From Marinobacterium zhoushanense (lineage in GTDB: Bacteria; Pseudomonadota; Gammaproteobacteria; Pseudomonadales; Balneatricaceae), in the NCBI RefSeq assembly GCF_014641945.1, contig NZ_BMIJ01000013.1:1-39633 (forward strand): a stretch of DNA of 39,633 bases, given 5' to 3'. Below the pieces are notes generated by a model, which searched no databases, was not told the DNA's origin, and was given only the letters and a program-made list of their open reading frames with translations. Below are positions 16,801 to 23,994 of the stretch, one piece after another; positions within the stretch are counted from its first letter, which is position 1; every line of letters begins with the position of its first letter. The translations under genes were made by a program, and so were the position numbers.

Positions 16801-17007
16801 CATCGACTGCTCGATGACTTGGGTGACGCTGTCTTCCAGGGTTTGTGCCGATGCACCCGGATAGTTGGCGGAGACATTGACCGAAGGGGGCGCGATGGTC
16901 GGATACTGCTGGATCGGCAGCATGCGGATCGATAGCAGCCCGGCGACCATGATCACAATCGCGATCACCCAGGCGAATATCGGCCTGTCGATAAAGAAAC
17001 GTGCCAT
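13882..17007 (-). CDS. RND multidrug efflux pump, HAE1 family (AcrB/MexB-like)
   Basis: This is the inner-membrane proton/drug antiporter of the tripartite system. The 1041-residue protein matches AcrB in length and layout: first helix after [16 protein letters not shown], two large periplasmic loops and 12 membrane helices. The proton-relay pair Asp407-Asp408 sits in [20 protein letters not shown] at the same numbering as AcrB. The C-terminal half has [15 protein letters not shown]. An AAGGAG precedes the ATG and overlaps the adaptor gene's stop. The substrate range cannot be read from sequence, but pumps of this class usually export many hydrophobic compounds. Confidence 0.96.
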   Translation of the reverse strand: [1041 protein letters not shown]

Positions 17008-17016
17008 GGGAACTCC

Positions 17017-18168
17017 TTACTGCATGCCGGCGGTAACGGCAGCCTGCTCGCGCGGGGTGACTGTAGCGCCTGCCTTGATCTTCTGCAGCCCGCCGATAAT
17101 CAGCTTGTCACCGGCGGCGAGGCCCGAGAGTACAAGCCACTTATCGGCAATCGCTCTGCCGACCTCAACCGGGCGGGACTCGACCTGGTTGTCGGCATTG
17201 ACGACCAGTGCTTGTGCCGCACCGTTGGGCAGGCGGGTAATGCCCTGCTGCGGGGCTAGAATGGCGGCATCCTGATGCTCAACCACAACACTGGCACGTA
17301 CGAACATGCCCGGCAGCAGCAGCTCCTTATCGTTTTGGAATTGTGCGCGGACATTGACCGTACCGGTGCCCTCATCGACACTGCTTTCGGAAAATTTCAG
17401 CGTGCCGGTTTCATCGAGCTGGCTGCCATCCTCGAGCTGCAGCTGCACATCAGCGGTAAGATCATCGCCGCTGCGCTTCATCTTCATCACCGAACTTGCC
17501 GGCTGGCGGATATCCACATAGACCGGCGACAACTGGCGAATGGTGGCAAGGGCACCGCTTTGCGCGGCTGACACCAGCGCGCCTTCGGTCACGCTGGAGC
17601 GGCTGATGATGCCCGAGATCGGTGCGGTGATGCGGGTGTAGTCCAGATTGATCTTGGCACTCTGCACCGAGGCCTTGGCCGCCTGGATCTGTGCCTGTGC
17701 CTGCTTCCAGGCCGCCTCGGCGTTGTCCGCATCCTGGCGGCTGACCGCTGAACTCTTCACCAGTTCGCGATAGCGCTCAGCCAGCAGGCGAGCGCTCTGG
17801 GCGTTGGCATCCGCCAGAGCCAATTCGCTTTCGGCGCTGGCGAGCTCGGCCTTGTATAAGGCGGGGTCGATCTGATAGAGCAGATCGCCCGCATCGACAT
17901 GGGAGCCCTCTTCAAACTTGCGCGCGAGAATGATGCCTCCGACCTGGGGGCGGATCTCGGCGCTGCGATAGGCGGCGACACGGCCAGGGTAGCTTTCGGT
18001 GATATCGACCGACACACTTTCCAGCGTCACCACATCGACTGCAGTCGGTGGTCGGTTTGTTGTGGCACCTTGGTCGCTGCTATCCTGGCATCCGGCCAGA
18101 CCCAGCAGCAAGGCGGCGGCCATCAGTCCGGCAGGCCAACGGCGTAACGAAGTGATAGTTGTTCCCAT
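17017..18168 (-). CDS. RND periplasmic adaptor lipoprotein (AcrA/MexA-like)
   Basis: This membrane-fusion protein links the pump to the outer-membrane channel. The 383-residue protein has a lipoprotein signal with LAGC (Cys27). Then come a biotinyl-lipoyl half (VGGIILARKFEEGSHVDAGDLLYQID), a helical hairpin rich in Ala/Gln (about 105-165), the second lipoyl half (LDYTRITAPISGIIS) and a beta-barrel / membrane-proximal part. It is the first gene of the operon, 9 bp before the pump gene. It is divergent from the TetR-type regulator across a gap with a strong operator. Confidence 0.95.
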   Translation of the reverse strand: MGTTITSLRRWPAGLMAAALLLGLAGCQDSSDQGATTNRPPTAVDVVTLESVSVDITESYPGRVAAYRSAEIRPQVGGIILARKFEEGSHVDAGDLLYQIDPALYKAELASAESELALADANAQSARLLAERYRELVKSSAVSRQDADNAEAAWKQAQAQIQAAKASVQSAKINLDYTRITAPISGIISRSSVTEGALVSAAQSGALATIRQLSPVYVDIRQPASSVMKMKRSGDDLTADVQLQLEDGSQLDETGTLKFSESSVDEGTGTVNVRAQFQNDKELLLPGMFVRASVVVEHQDAAILAPQQGITRLPNGAAQALVVNADNQVESRPVEVGRAIADKWLVLSGLAAGDKLIIGGLQKIKAGATVTPREQAAVTAGMQ

Positions 18169-18262
18169 GATATCCTCATGTAGCTCAAGACGGTGAAGCG
18201 AAGGTGCCGACGATGCCTGCTGTGGATGAAGTGAAGGCCGTGACGGTTAAGAATGAGCAGTG

Positions 18263-18294
18263 AGTTTACATACATTCGCGTTTGTATGTAAACT
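18263..18294. promoter_or_regulatory. AcrR-type operator with two overlapping divergent promoters
   Basis: A 12-bp perfect inverted repeat (AGTTTACATACA 18263-18274 with TGTATGTAAACT 18283-18294) is separated by 8 bp. Its inner core TACATACA...TGTATGTA matches the known binding site of E. coli AcrR. On each strand the dyad itself supplies a -35 TTTACA and a -10 TAAACT 18 bp apart, so bound repressor would block both the efflux operon and its own gene. The implied leaders are about 88 nt (operon) and 29 nt (regulator). Confidence 0.88.
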
Positions 18295-18329
18295 GACCAG
18301 GCATAAAAACTTATCAAAAGAGTCAGAAA

Positions 18330-18956
18330 TTGCGCAGAACGAAAGAGGAGGCGGAAGCAACCCGTCTCTGCATCATGAAAAAAGCGCTGGCGCTGTTCGC
18401 GGAGAAAGGGATCGCCGCGACCAGTCTGTCCGATATCGCCCAGAGTGCCGGCGTGACCCGCGGTGCGATCTACTGGCACTTCAAGAACAAGTGGGACCTG
18501 TTCGATGGCTTGTGGGAGCATTACGCGAGTCCGTTGACGAAACTGGGGGACGCCAGTGAATCAGAGGGTGAGGCGGATCCGCTGGGCAAGTTTGTCGAAC
18601 TGATGAGGCTACTGCTGGTCAGTGCCGAGCAGGACGAGGATATGCGTCGTCTGATCACCCTCTATATGCGTGAAACGGCTGTGCTCTCGAACGATGAGCT
18701 GCCGGTGCATATGCAAGAGCTGGAGCTGGAACTGCACACGCGGCGTGTGCGCGCCCTGGAAAATGCAGTGAGAAAGGGGCAGTTGCCCCGCGATCTCGAT
18801 GTGGAGGCAGGGTCTCTGCTGGTCAAGGTGATGGTGGATGGACTGATCATCAGATGGCTCAGGAATCCGAACTGCTTTTCGCTAAGTGAACGGGCCGGTC
18901 AATTTATCGAGTCGATCATCGCGGTGCTGCAACATGGCGCGCGTAAGCGTGGCTAA
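18330..18956 (+). CDS. TetR-family efflux repressor (AcrR/TtgR type)
   Basis: The 208-residue protein starts with the TetR DNA-binding domain (about 12-58), whose recognition region SLSDIAQSAGVTRGAIYWHFKNKWDLF is typical of AcrR/TtgR/MexR-like repressors. The rest is the helical ligand and dimer domain. The start is TTG 18330, supported by the family's N-terminal pattern (RRTKEEAEATRLCIM) and by an AAAAGAG upstream. It is divergent from the efflux operon, with the operator 36 bp before its start. It is expected to repress both the operon and itself and to be released by pump substrates. Confidence 0.92.
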   Translation: MRRTKEEAEATRLCIMKKALALFAEKGIAATSLSDIAQSAGVTRGAIYWHFKNKWDLFDGLWEHYASPLTKLGDASESEGEADPLGKFVELMRLLLVSAEQDEDMRRLITLYMRETAVLSNDELPVHMQELELELHTRRVRALENAVRKGQLPRDLDVEAGSLLVKVMVDGLIIRWLRNPNCFSLSERAGQFIESIIAVLQHGARKRG

Positions 18957-19052
18957 TTGATTACAGAACGCCGCTAAAAGGCGTGGAATTCTAAGGGTTT
19001 TAGGGTATGTTTGAGCTTAAAAAAACAATCCCCCCGACTGGAGTTCCGCCCG

Positions 19053-20099
19053 ATGCTGTATCGATTGGGTATGGCGGCGCTGCTGACGCTGCTGCTATCC
19101 CCTTACACGATGGCCGAAAAGCTGACGTTGTTGAACTGGGAAGCCTATCTCGACCCTGAAGTGATTGAGATCTGGGAAGCAGAAACCGGCGTCGAGATAG
19201 AACAGATCTACTTCGATAACGACGAACGTCGGGATCGGATGATGGTGGATGCCGGGCGTCACCATATCGATCTGGTCGTGCTCGACGAGGTGGCGTCGCG
19301 CCTGTTTGGCGAGCGCGGCATCTCCTTTGCACCCACGGCGGCACAGGCGCCGAACCTGCGTCATCTGGACCCGCAATTCTCAGCCCAGTGCGGTAACCAC
19401 AGCATCCCCTATATGTGGGGTACCCTTGGGATCGCCTACCGTAGCGACAAAGTTGCCCAACCGCCTGCCAGTTGGTCCGATCTGATTAAGCCCGCCCAGG
19501 AACTGGTCGGTCATATCGGCATGCTCGATGATGGCGCGGATCTGTTGGCGCCGGCGCTGTTGATGCGTGGCGAGTCGATCAACAGCGACTCTCGGGAGGC
19601 GCTGCAAATTGCGTTCGAGGATCTTAAGCAGCAGGTACCCGCAGTACTGACCTACGACTATGCCATCACCTTTTTGCAAAGTAATGCCGACGCCAGCCAG
19701 CTGTATATGGCACTGGTCTACAGCGGTGACCAAGACGCGCTGAACGAGATTCAGGGCGGCGAACACTGGCGCTATGTGGCGCCGAGCGAGGGCACTATCC
19801 TCTGGGCTGACTGTCTTGGTGTGTTGCAGGGCTCGAACAAGCAGGAGCTGGCGATCCGCTTTATCGATTTCCTCAATCGCCCTGAGATAGCGGCGCGCAA
19901 CGCGCAGGCGCTGTGGGTTGGCACGCCGAACCAGGCGGCATACGGGTTGCTGGACGACGAGTTCAGGCAAGATATCACGGTCTATCCGCCTGCCGGGGTG
20001 ATGGCGAAGAGCCAGCTCTACGAAGTACTCAGCGAAGAGAATCTGATGCTGCGGCAACGTATCACCAGCGCGATAAGGAAGCTGCATGACGCTCAGTAG
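19053..20099 (+). CDS. Periplasmic PotD/NspS-like binding protein
   Basis: This is a 348-residue extracytoplasmic solute-binding protein resembling the polyamine group: LTLLNWEAYLDPEVIEIWEAETG at the mature N-terminus is like PotD. The chosen start is ATG 19053, since it gives a compact signal peptide (MLYRLGMAALLTLLLSPYTMA) and has a GGAG 9 nt upstream; the frame extends to a TTG at 19011. No permease or ATPase gene accompanies it. Its end overlaps the following GGDEF-EAL gene by 14 bp. This fits a sensor role like NspS, which binds norspermidine and signals through MbaA in Vibrio cholerae. The ligand here is unproven. Confidence 0.82.
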   Translation: MLYRLGMAALLTLLLSPYTMAEKLTLLNWEAYLDPEVIEIWEAETGVEIEQIYFDNDERRDRMMVDAGRHHIDLVVLDEVASRLFGERGISFAPTAAQAPNLRHLDPQFSAQCGNHSIPYMWGTLGIAYRSDKVAQPPASWSDLIKPAQELVGHIGMLDDGADLLAPALLMRGESINSDSREALQIAFEDLKQQVPAVLTYDYAITFLQSNADASQLYMALVYSGDQDALNEIQGGEHWRYVAPSEGTILWADCLGVLQGSNKQELAIRFIDFLNRPEIAARNAQALWVGTPNQAAYGLLDDEFRQDITVYPPAGVMAKSQLYEVLSEENLMLRQRITSAIRKLHDAQ

Positions 20100-22431
20100 G
20101 CGAGCCGCGCTGCTGATCGTCCCGGTGCTGCTGGCGGGCTATCTGCTGGTGGCGCTGGCCGTTTACTACGTCGAACGCTCCTCCATCGAACACCTTGAAC
20201 AGTCACGCCTGAACAATCAGCTGACCGAACTTCGCAGCACCTTTTCCGTCTACGCCTCCTTTGCCGACAGCTATCTGTTTGCGATCAGTGAGTCGGAGGC
20301 GCTGCACCGCTTCCTGCAGGAGGCGGACGATCGTTATCGCAAAAGGGCGCTCGGCGGGCGCCTGGAGGATGCGTTCGGCAATCTGACCGGGTCTCGCTCC
20401 GGCTATATCTCTTTCGCGCTTATCGAGCCGAATGGCCAACCCGAATTTTTCTTTGCCAGCAGTGACAACCCTTTCCGCGATATCTCCGCTCAAGAACTGG
20501 AGGTTGCTCAGCATGCGTTCACCACGCGCACTCTTTCCGGCATCCGGCTGGTTCAGCTGGATTCGGGGGCGTCGCTGCTGATTCAGAACCGGCTACTGGA
20601 TAAGCGTACCCAGGCGGCCCCCCTGCCCAACCATTTGCAGCAGAGCGTGGCGGTGCAGGTGGCGGTCGAACTCACAACCTTCGATGCCCAGGTCGAACGG
20701 ATGGAAGAGATCTATGGGGCGCGGATTGAATACAGCCATTCGGCTTGGACGAACAGGGAGGGATTGGGCGGAGATATACGTCTGCTACCGGACCTCTATC
20801 TTCGCCTGCAGCCGGATCCCGGCTTCATGACCGGACAGTTGCGTAGCATGCAGCATAGCCTGAGTATCGGTGCGCTCCTTGTCTGTGCCGTCTGCACTGC
20901 GCTGTTGATGTGGCTGATTCGCCACTATATCACCCAGCCGGTGCAAACGCTGGAGCGTCAGCTCAACGAGGTGATGCACGGTATGCGCGACCGAATCGTG
21001 TATACGGGGCAGGATGAGATCGGCCGTCTGGCACGGCAATTTCAGCAGTTGTACAGCCAGCTGGATGATGCCTACCGGCGCTCCCGCCAGCTTGCCGAGC
21101 AGGACTCTCTCACCGGCCTGCCCAACCGCAACCGCTTTTACGAGTTGGCGGTGCGCGAACTCAAACTTGCCGCAGAGCGGCAGCTCCCGGTAGGTTTGCT
21201 CTATATCGATCTGGATCATTTTAAGTTCGTCAACGACAAGTATGGCCACAGTGTCGGTGATTCGCTGCTGAAGTCCTTTTCGCACCGGGCCAGTGCGTTG
21301 ATCCAGCATGAGTGCAACCGCGCGCCCCAGTGTGGACAGGCCGTTTTGGCCCGCCTGGCGGGCGATGAGTTCGCGGTGCTGCTGCACGGCTATCGCGAAG
21401 CCGGCCAGCCCGAGCATCTGGCTAACCGCTTGCTCAGCCTGGTACGCGAGGGGTATCAGTTTGAGTTGGGCAGTTATCCGGTCACGCTCAGTATCGGTAT
21501 CGCCTGCTGTCCCGAAGATGGCCACAACATCACCCAGTTGATCTCCAATGCCGATACCGCCATGTATCAAGCCAAGCACGCCGGCAAGAATCGTGTGGCG
21601 TTTTACTCCCAGGAACTGGCGCGCAAGGCCCGTCGGGAGCTTGAGATCGAACACCAGCTGAAGGTGATCGATTTCGATCGTGAACTCTACCTGACCTATA
21701 TGCCGATACTGGACGCCAAGGGCCGGATCGACGGTTGCGAAGCGCTGCTGCGCTGGGAGTCGCCCAGCCTGGGTCGGGTGGGCCCGGATAGCTTTATCCC
21801 GATCGCCGAGCGCACCGGGCTGTATGGTCTTATTGATCGCTGGGTCGTGCAGCAGTCCTTTGCCGATCTGCCGAGGCTACGCCAATTACTGGGGGAGGGT
21901 ATTACCCTGTCGATCAACCTCTCCTCGGCGGAGCTGACCGTTCCGGATTTCGATCTCTATATCCAGGAGCAGTTAACGTTCGCCGGAATCGCGGCAGACA
22001 GTATCGAGGTCGAGATGACCGAGACCTTCGGTGTGGAGTCCACGGTGCAACGTCACCATATGCTCAGTAGGCTCAGGGCTCTAGGCTTGCAGATTGCCAT
22101 CGATGATTTCGGTACCGGTTACACCTCTATGATGCAGATGGTGGAGTACCCGGTGGACAAGGTGAAACTGGATCGCAGCTTCATCGAACGGCTGATCGAG
22201 CCCGGCAACCAGCGGTTGCTGGCGCCGATCATCTCCCTCTGCCATGCCCGTGGCTTGCGGGTGACGGCTGAGGGGGTCGAGACGGAGTTTCAGGCACAGC
22301 GGTTGGTCGCTGCCGGTTGCGACTGTCTGCAGGGCTATCTCTATGGCCGACCGATGCGGCTGGAGGAGCTTGAGAGTTGGGTGGATGAGCGTGCGGCGCT
22401 CAACAGCGATGCCGGACAGCTGATGAAATGA
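20086..22431 (+). CDS. Membrane GGDEF-EAL protein (MbaA-like)
   Basis: The 781-residue c-di-GMP enzyme has a first membrane helix at about 8-28, a periplasmic sensor of about 230 residues, a second helix at about 260-279, a HAMP-like linker (ITQPVQTLERQLNEV), a GGDEF domain (about 340-505) and an EAL domain (about 520-770). The GGDEF motif reads AGDEF (425-429) and the RxxD inhibitory site is absent. The EAL domain keeps EAL (552-554), NLS (611-613), EMTE (643-646), DDFGTG (673-678), Lys694 and Glu729, so phosphodiesterase activity is likely; cyclase activity is uncertain. It overlaps the upstream binding-protein gene by 14 bp, suggesting tightly coupled production and a shared sensing complex. 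Confidence 0.92.
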   Translation: MTLSRRAALLIVPVLLAGYLLVALAVYYVERSSIEHLEQSRLNNQLTELRSTFSVYASFADSYLFAISESEALHRFLQEADDRYRKRALGGRLEDAFGNLTGSRSGYISFALIEPNGQPEFFFASSDNPFRDISAQELEVAQHAFTTRTLSGIRLVQLDSGASLLIQNRLLDKRTQAAPLPNHLQQSVAVQVAVELTTFDAQVERMEEIYGARIEYSHSAWTNREGLGGDIRLLPDLYLRLQPDPGFMTGQLRSMQHSLSIGALLVCAVCTALLMWLIRHYITQPVQTLERQLNEVMHGMRDRIVYTGQDEIGRLARQFQQLYSQLDDAYRRSRQLAEQDSLTGLPNRNRFYELAVRELKLAAERQLPVGLLYIDLDHFKFVNDKYGHSVGDSLLKSFSHRASALIQHECNRAPQCGQAVLARLAGDEFAVLLHGYREAGQPEHLANRLLSLVREGYQFELGSYPVTLSIGIACCPEDGHNITQLISNADTAMYQAKHAGKNRVAFYSQELARKARRELEIEHQLKVIDFDRELYLTYMPILDAKGRIDGCEALLRWESPSLGRVGPDSFIPIAERTGLYGLIDRWVVQQSFADLPRLRQLLGEGITLSINLSSAELTVPDFDLYIQEQLTFAGIAADSIEVEMTETFGVESTVQRHHMLSRLRALGLQIAIDDFGTGYTSMMQMVEYPVDKVKLDRSFIERLIEPGNQRLLAPIISLCHARGLRVTAEGVETEFQAQRLVAAGCDCLQGYLYGRPMRLEELESWVDERAALNSDAGQLMK

Positions 22432-22443
22432 TATCCGCTGGGG

Positions 22444-22471
22444 CAGACAACCTAGTATCCGTGGGTATACT
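22444..22471 (+). promoter_or_regulatory. Candidate promoter of EAL-HDOD gene
   Basis: CAGACA (22444-22449) and TATACT (22466-22471) are 16 bp apart, 48 bp before the start codon. The -10 lies in an imperfect dyad (AGTATCC-GT-GGGTATACT). The gene could thus be transcribed apart from the GGDEF-EAL gene. Confidence 0.4.
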
Positions 22472-22518
22472 AAGGCGGACGGAGTTCCGAATAACAGCAA
22501 GTAAATGAGGTATCGACA

Positions 22519-23769
22519 GTGGGTGCAGTAGATAAGGAGATGGTTGAGGACGCTGAAGACCTTCAAGTGCTGATGGCACGTCAGCCCATCTATACCAAAA
22601 GCCAGGACGTTACTGCGTTTGAGCTGTTATTCCGGGACTCCGATGGCAAGTTTGTCGATGGCCTCAAGGACAAAGAGGCAACGCTCGGCGTGCTGATGGG
22701 AGCGTACTCCAGTATCAGCAAGAGCGGCGAGGTGCAGAACGTACCCTGCTTCCTGAAGGTCACCGACAGCTTCCTGCTCGATAACGAAATGCCGGACCTG
22801 CCGCGACAGAGCTTCGTCATCGAGATCCTGGGCCACTCCAAGATATCACCGGCCCTGATCGATCGGGTCAAGAGCCTGGCCAATGACGGCTACCGCCTGG
22901 CACTGGCCGATTACGACCCCACTGACCCCCGCTTTGGACCGCTGCTCAACGTGGTGCACGTGCTCAAGCTCGATATCCAGAAGCTCGGTATGAAGAACGT
23001 ACAGACCTTGGTCCAGAAGCTGCGCCCGTTTCAGTTGGAGTTGCTGGCCGACAAGGTGGAGACCAAGGAGGAGTTCAGGCTCTGTCTGGAGATGGGTTTT
23101 GAGCTCTACATGGGCTACTTCCTGAGCAAGCCGGAACCGGTCAAAGGCAGGAAGATCAGTGGCAACAAGGTGCTGTTGATCCAGCTGTTGACCGAGCTGC
23201 AGAAACCCAATGCGACGGCTCAGTCGGTGGAGGAGATCGCACTCAACGACCCGGCTCTGACCTTTAGAATCCTCAAGGTTGTCAACTCCGCCGCGTTCAA
23301 CCTTCGCCGGGAGATCACCTCGCTGTCCCATGCCATCGCCATGCTAGGTATGGATCAGGTTCGACGCTGGGTGATGCTGTTCCTGGCCAACAGCAACGGC
23401 GATAAACCGGACGACCTGACCCGCAACATGCTGCAGCGCGGACGCATGTGCGAGCTGCTGGCGGAGATGACCGGGCGCCCTGAACCGATCAACCACTTCA
23501 TCGTGGGCCTGCTCTCCCAGCTCGATGTGATGATGGATATCGAGATGGCGGAACTGATGAACCAGGTGCCGCTGCACCACGATATCAAGACCGCGCTGAT
23601 CAACCGCGACGGCTCCTTTGGCGAGGTGCTGCAGGAGGTCGAGCATTACGAACGGGGTGAGTTCGAACACCTGCGCAAGATGCTTGAGCGGCACTTCTAC
23701 GAGGTTGCCTATCGTCATAGCCTGAGCTGGGCGACCCAGGTGATGCAGGCGCTGCAGAGCGCCGCGTGA
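22519..23769 (+). CDS. EAL-HDOD signalling protein
   Basis: The 416-residue cytoplasmic protein has an N-terminal EAL-fold domain (about 15-205) and a C-terminal HDOD domain (about 208-400, e.g. LNDPALTFRILKVVNSAAF). The EAL signature is degenerate: ELLFR replaces EALLR and LADYDPTD replaces the DDFGTG motif, so it should not cleave c-di-GMP. Such YuxH-type proteins are thought to act as regulators or scaffolds in motility and biofilm control. The start is GTG 22519 with TGAGG 8 nt upstream. It lies 87 bp after the GGDEF-EAL gene on the same strand, and its stop overlaps a 42-codon ORF. Confidence 0.9.
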   Translation: MGAVDKEMVEDAEDLQVLMARQPIYTKSQDVTAFELLFRDSDGKFVDGLKDKEATLGVLMGAYSSISKSGEVQNVPCFLKVTDSFLLDNEMPDLPRQSFVIEILGHSKISPALIDRVKSLANDGYRLALADYDPTDPRFGPLLNVVHVLKLDIQKLGMKNVQTLVQKLRPFQLELLADKVETKEEFRLCLEMGFELYMGYFLSKPEPVKGRKISGNKVLLIQLLTELQKPNATAQSVEEIALNDPALTFRILKVVNSAAFNLRREITSLSHAIAMLGMDQVRRWVMLFLANSNGDKPDDLTRNMLQRGRMCELLAEMTGRPEPINHFIVGLLSQLDVMMDIEMAELMNQVPLHHDIKTALINRDGSFGEVLQEVEHYERGEFEHLRKMLERHFYEVAYRHSLSWATQVMQALQSAA

Positions 23770-23894
23770 GTGGCCTGTTGCCACCGGGCCTGGCAATCGC
23801 GGAAGCGCTGTTTCTTATCCTGACCGCCGGATTCACCTCGATGCTGACGCTGCGCATGCTGTGGCTGGCATTTGAGGCACTGCAGCTCATCTGA
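23766..23894 (+). CDS. 42-aa candidate small membrane protein
   Basis: A GTG that overlaps the HDOD gene's stop (GTGA) opens a 42-codon frame. The product begins VSGLLPPGLAIAEALF, has one long hydrophobic segment (about 8-40) with a single Arg, and ends EALQLI. The codons resemble those of the neighbouring genes. A terminator follows 54 nt after its stop. No family is recognised. It could be a real translationally coupled small protein or a chance frame in a terminator leader. Confidence 0.4.
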   Translation: MSGLLPPGLAIAEALFLILTAGFTSMLTLRMLWLAFEALQLI

Positions 23895-23947
23895 GACTGC
23901 CGCACCTGCAGACCATGTGATCGCGGTATACCCTGCATTCTGTGCAT

Positions 23948-23976
23948 AAAAAAGGCGACCCGGAGGTCGCCTTTTT
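23948..23976. terminator. Bidirectional terminator HDOD / ilvD
   Basis: The stem GGCGACC (23954-23960) and GGTCGCC (23965-23971) with a CGGA loop is flanked by an A-run on the left and a T-run on the right. These extend the pairing, so it works in both directions for the convergent neighbours. Confidence 0.92.
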
Positions 23977-23994
23977 CATCGTACGCGGTGTCGA

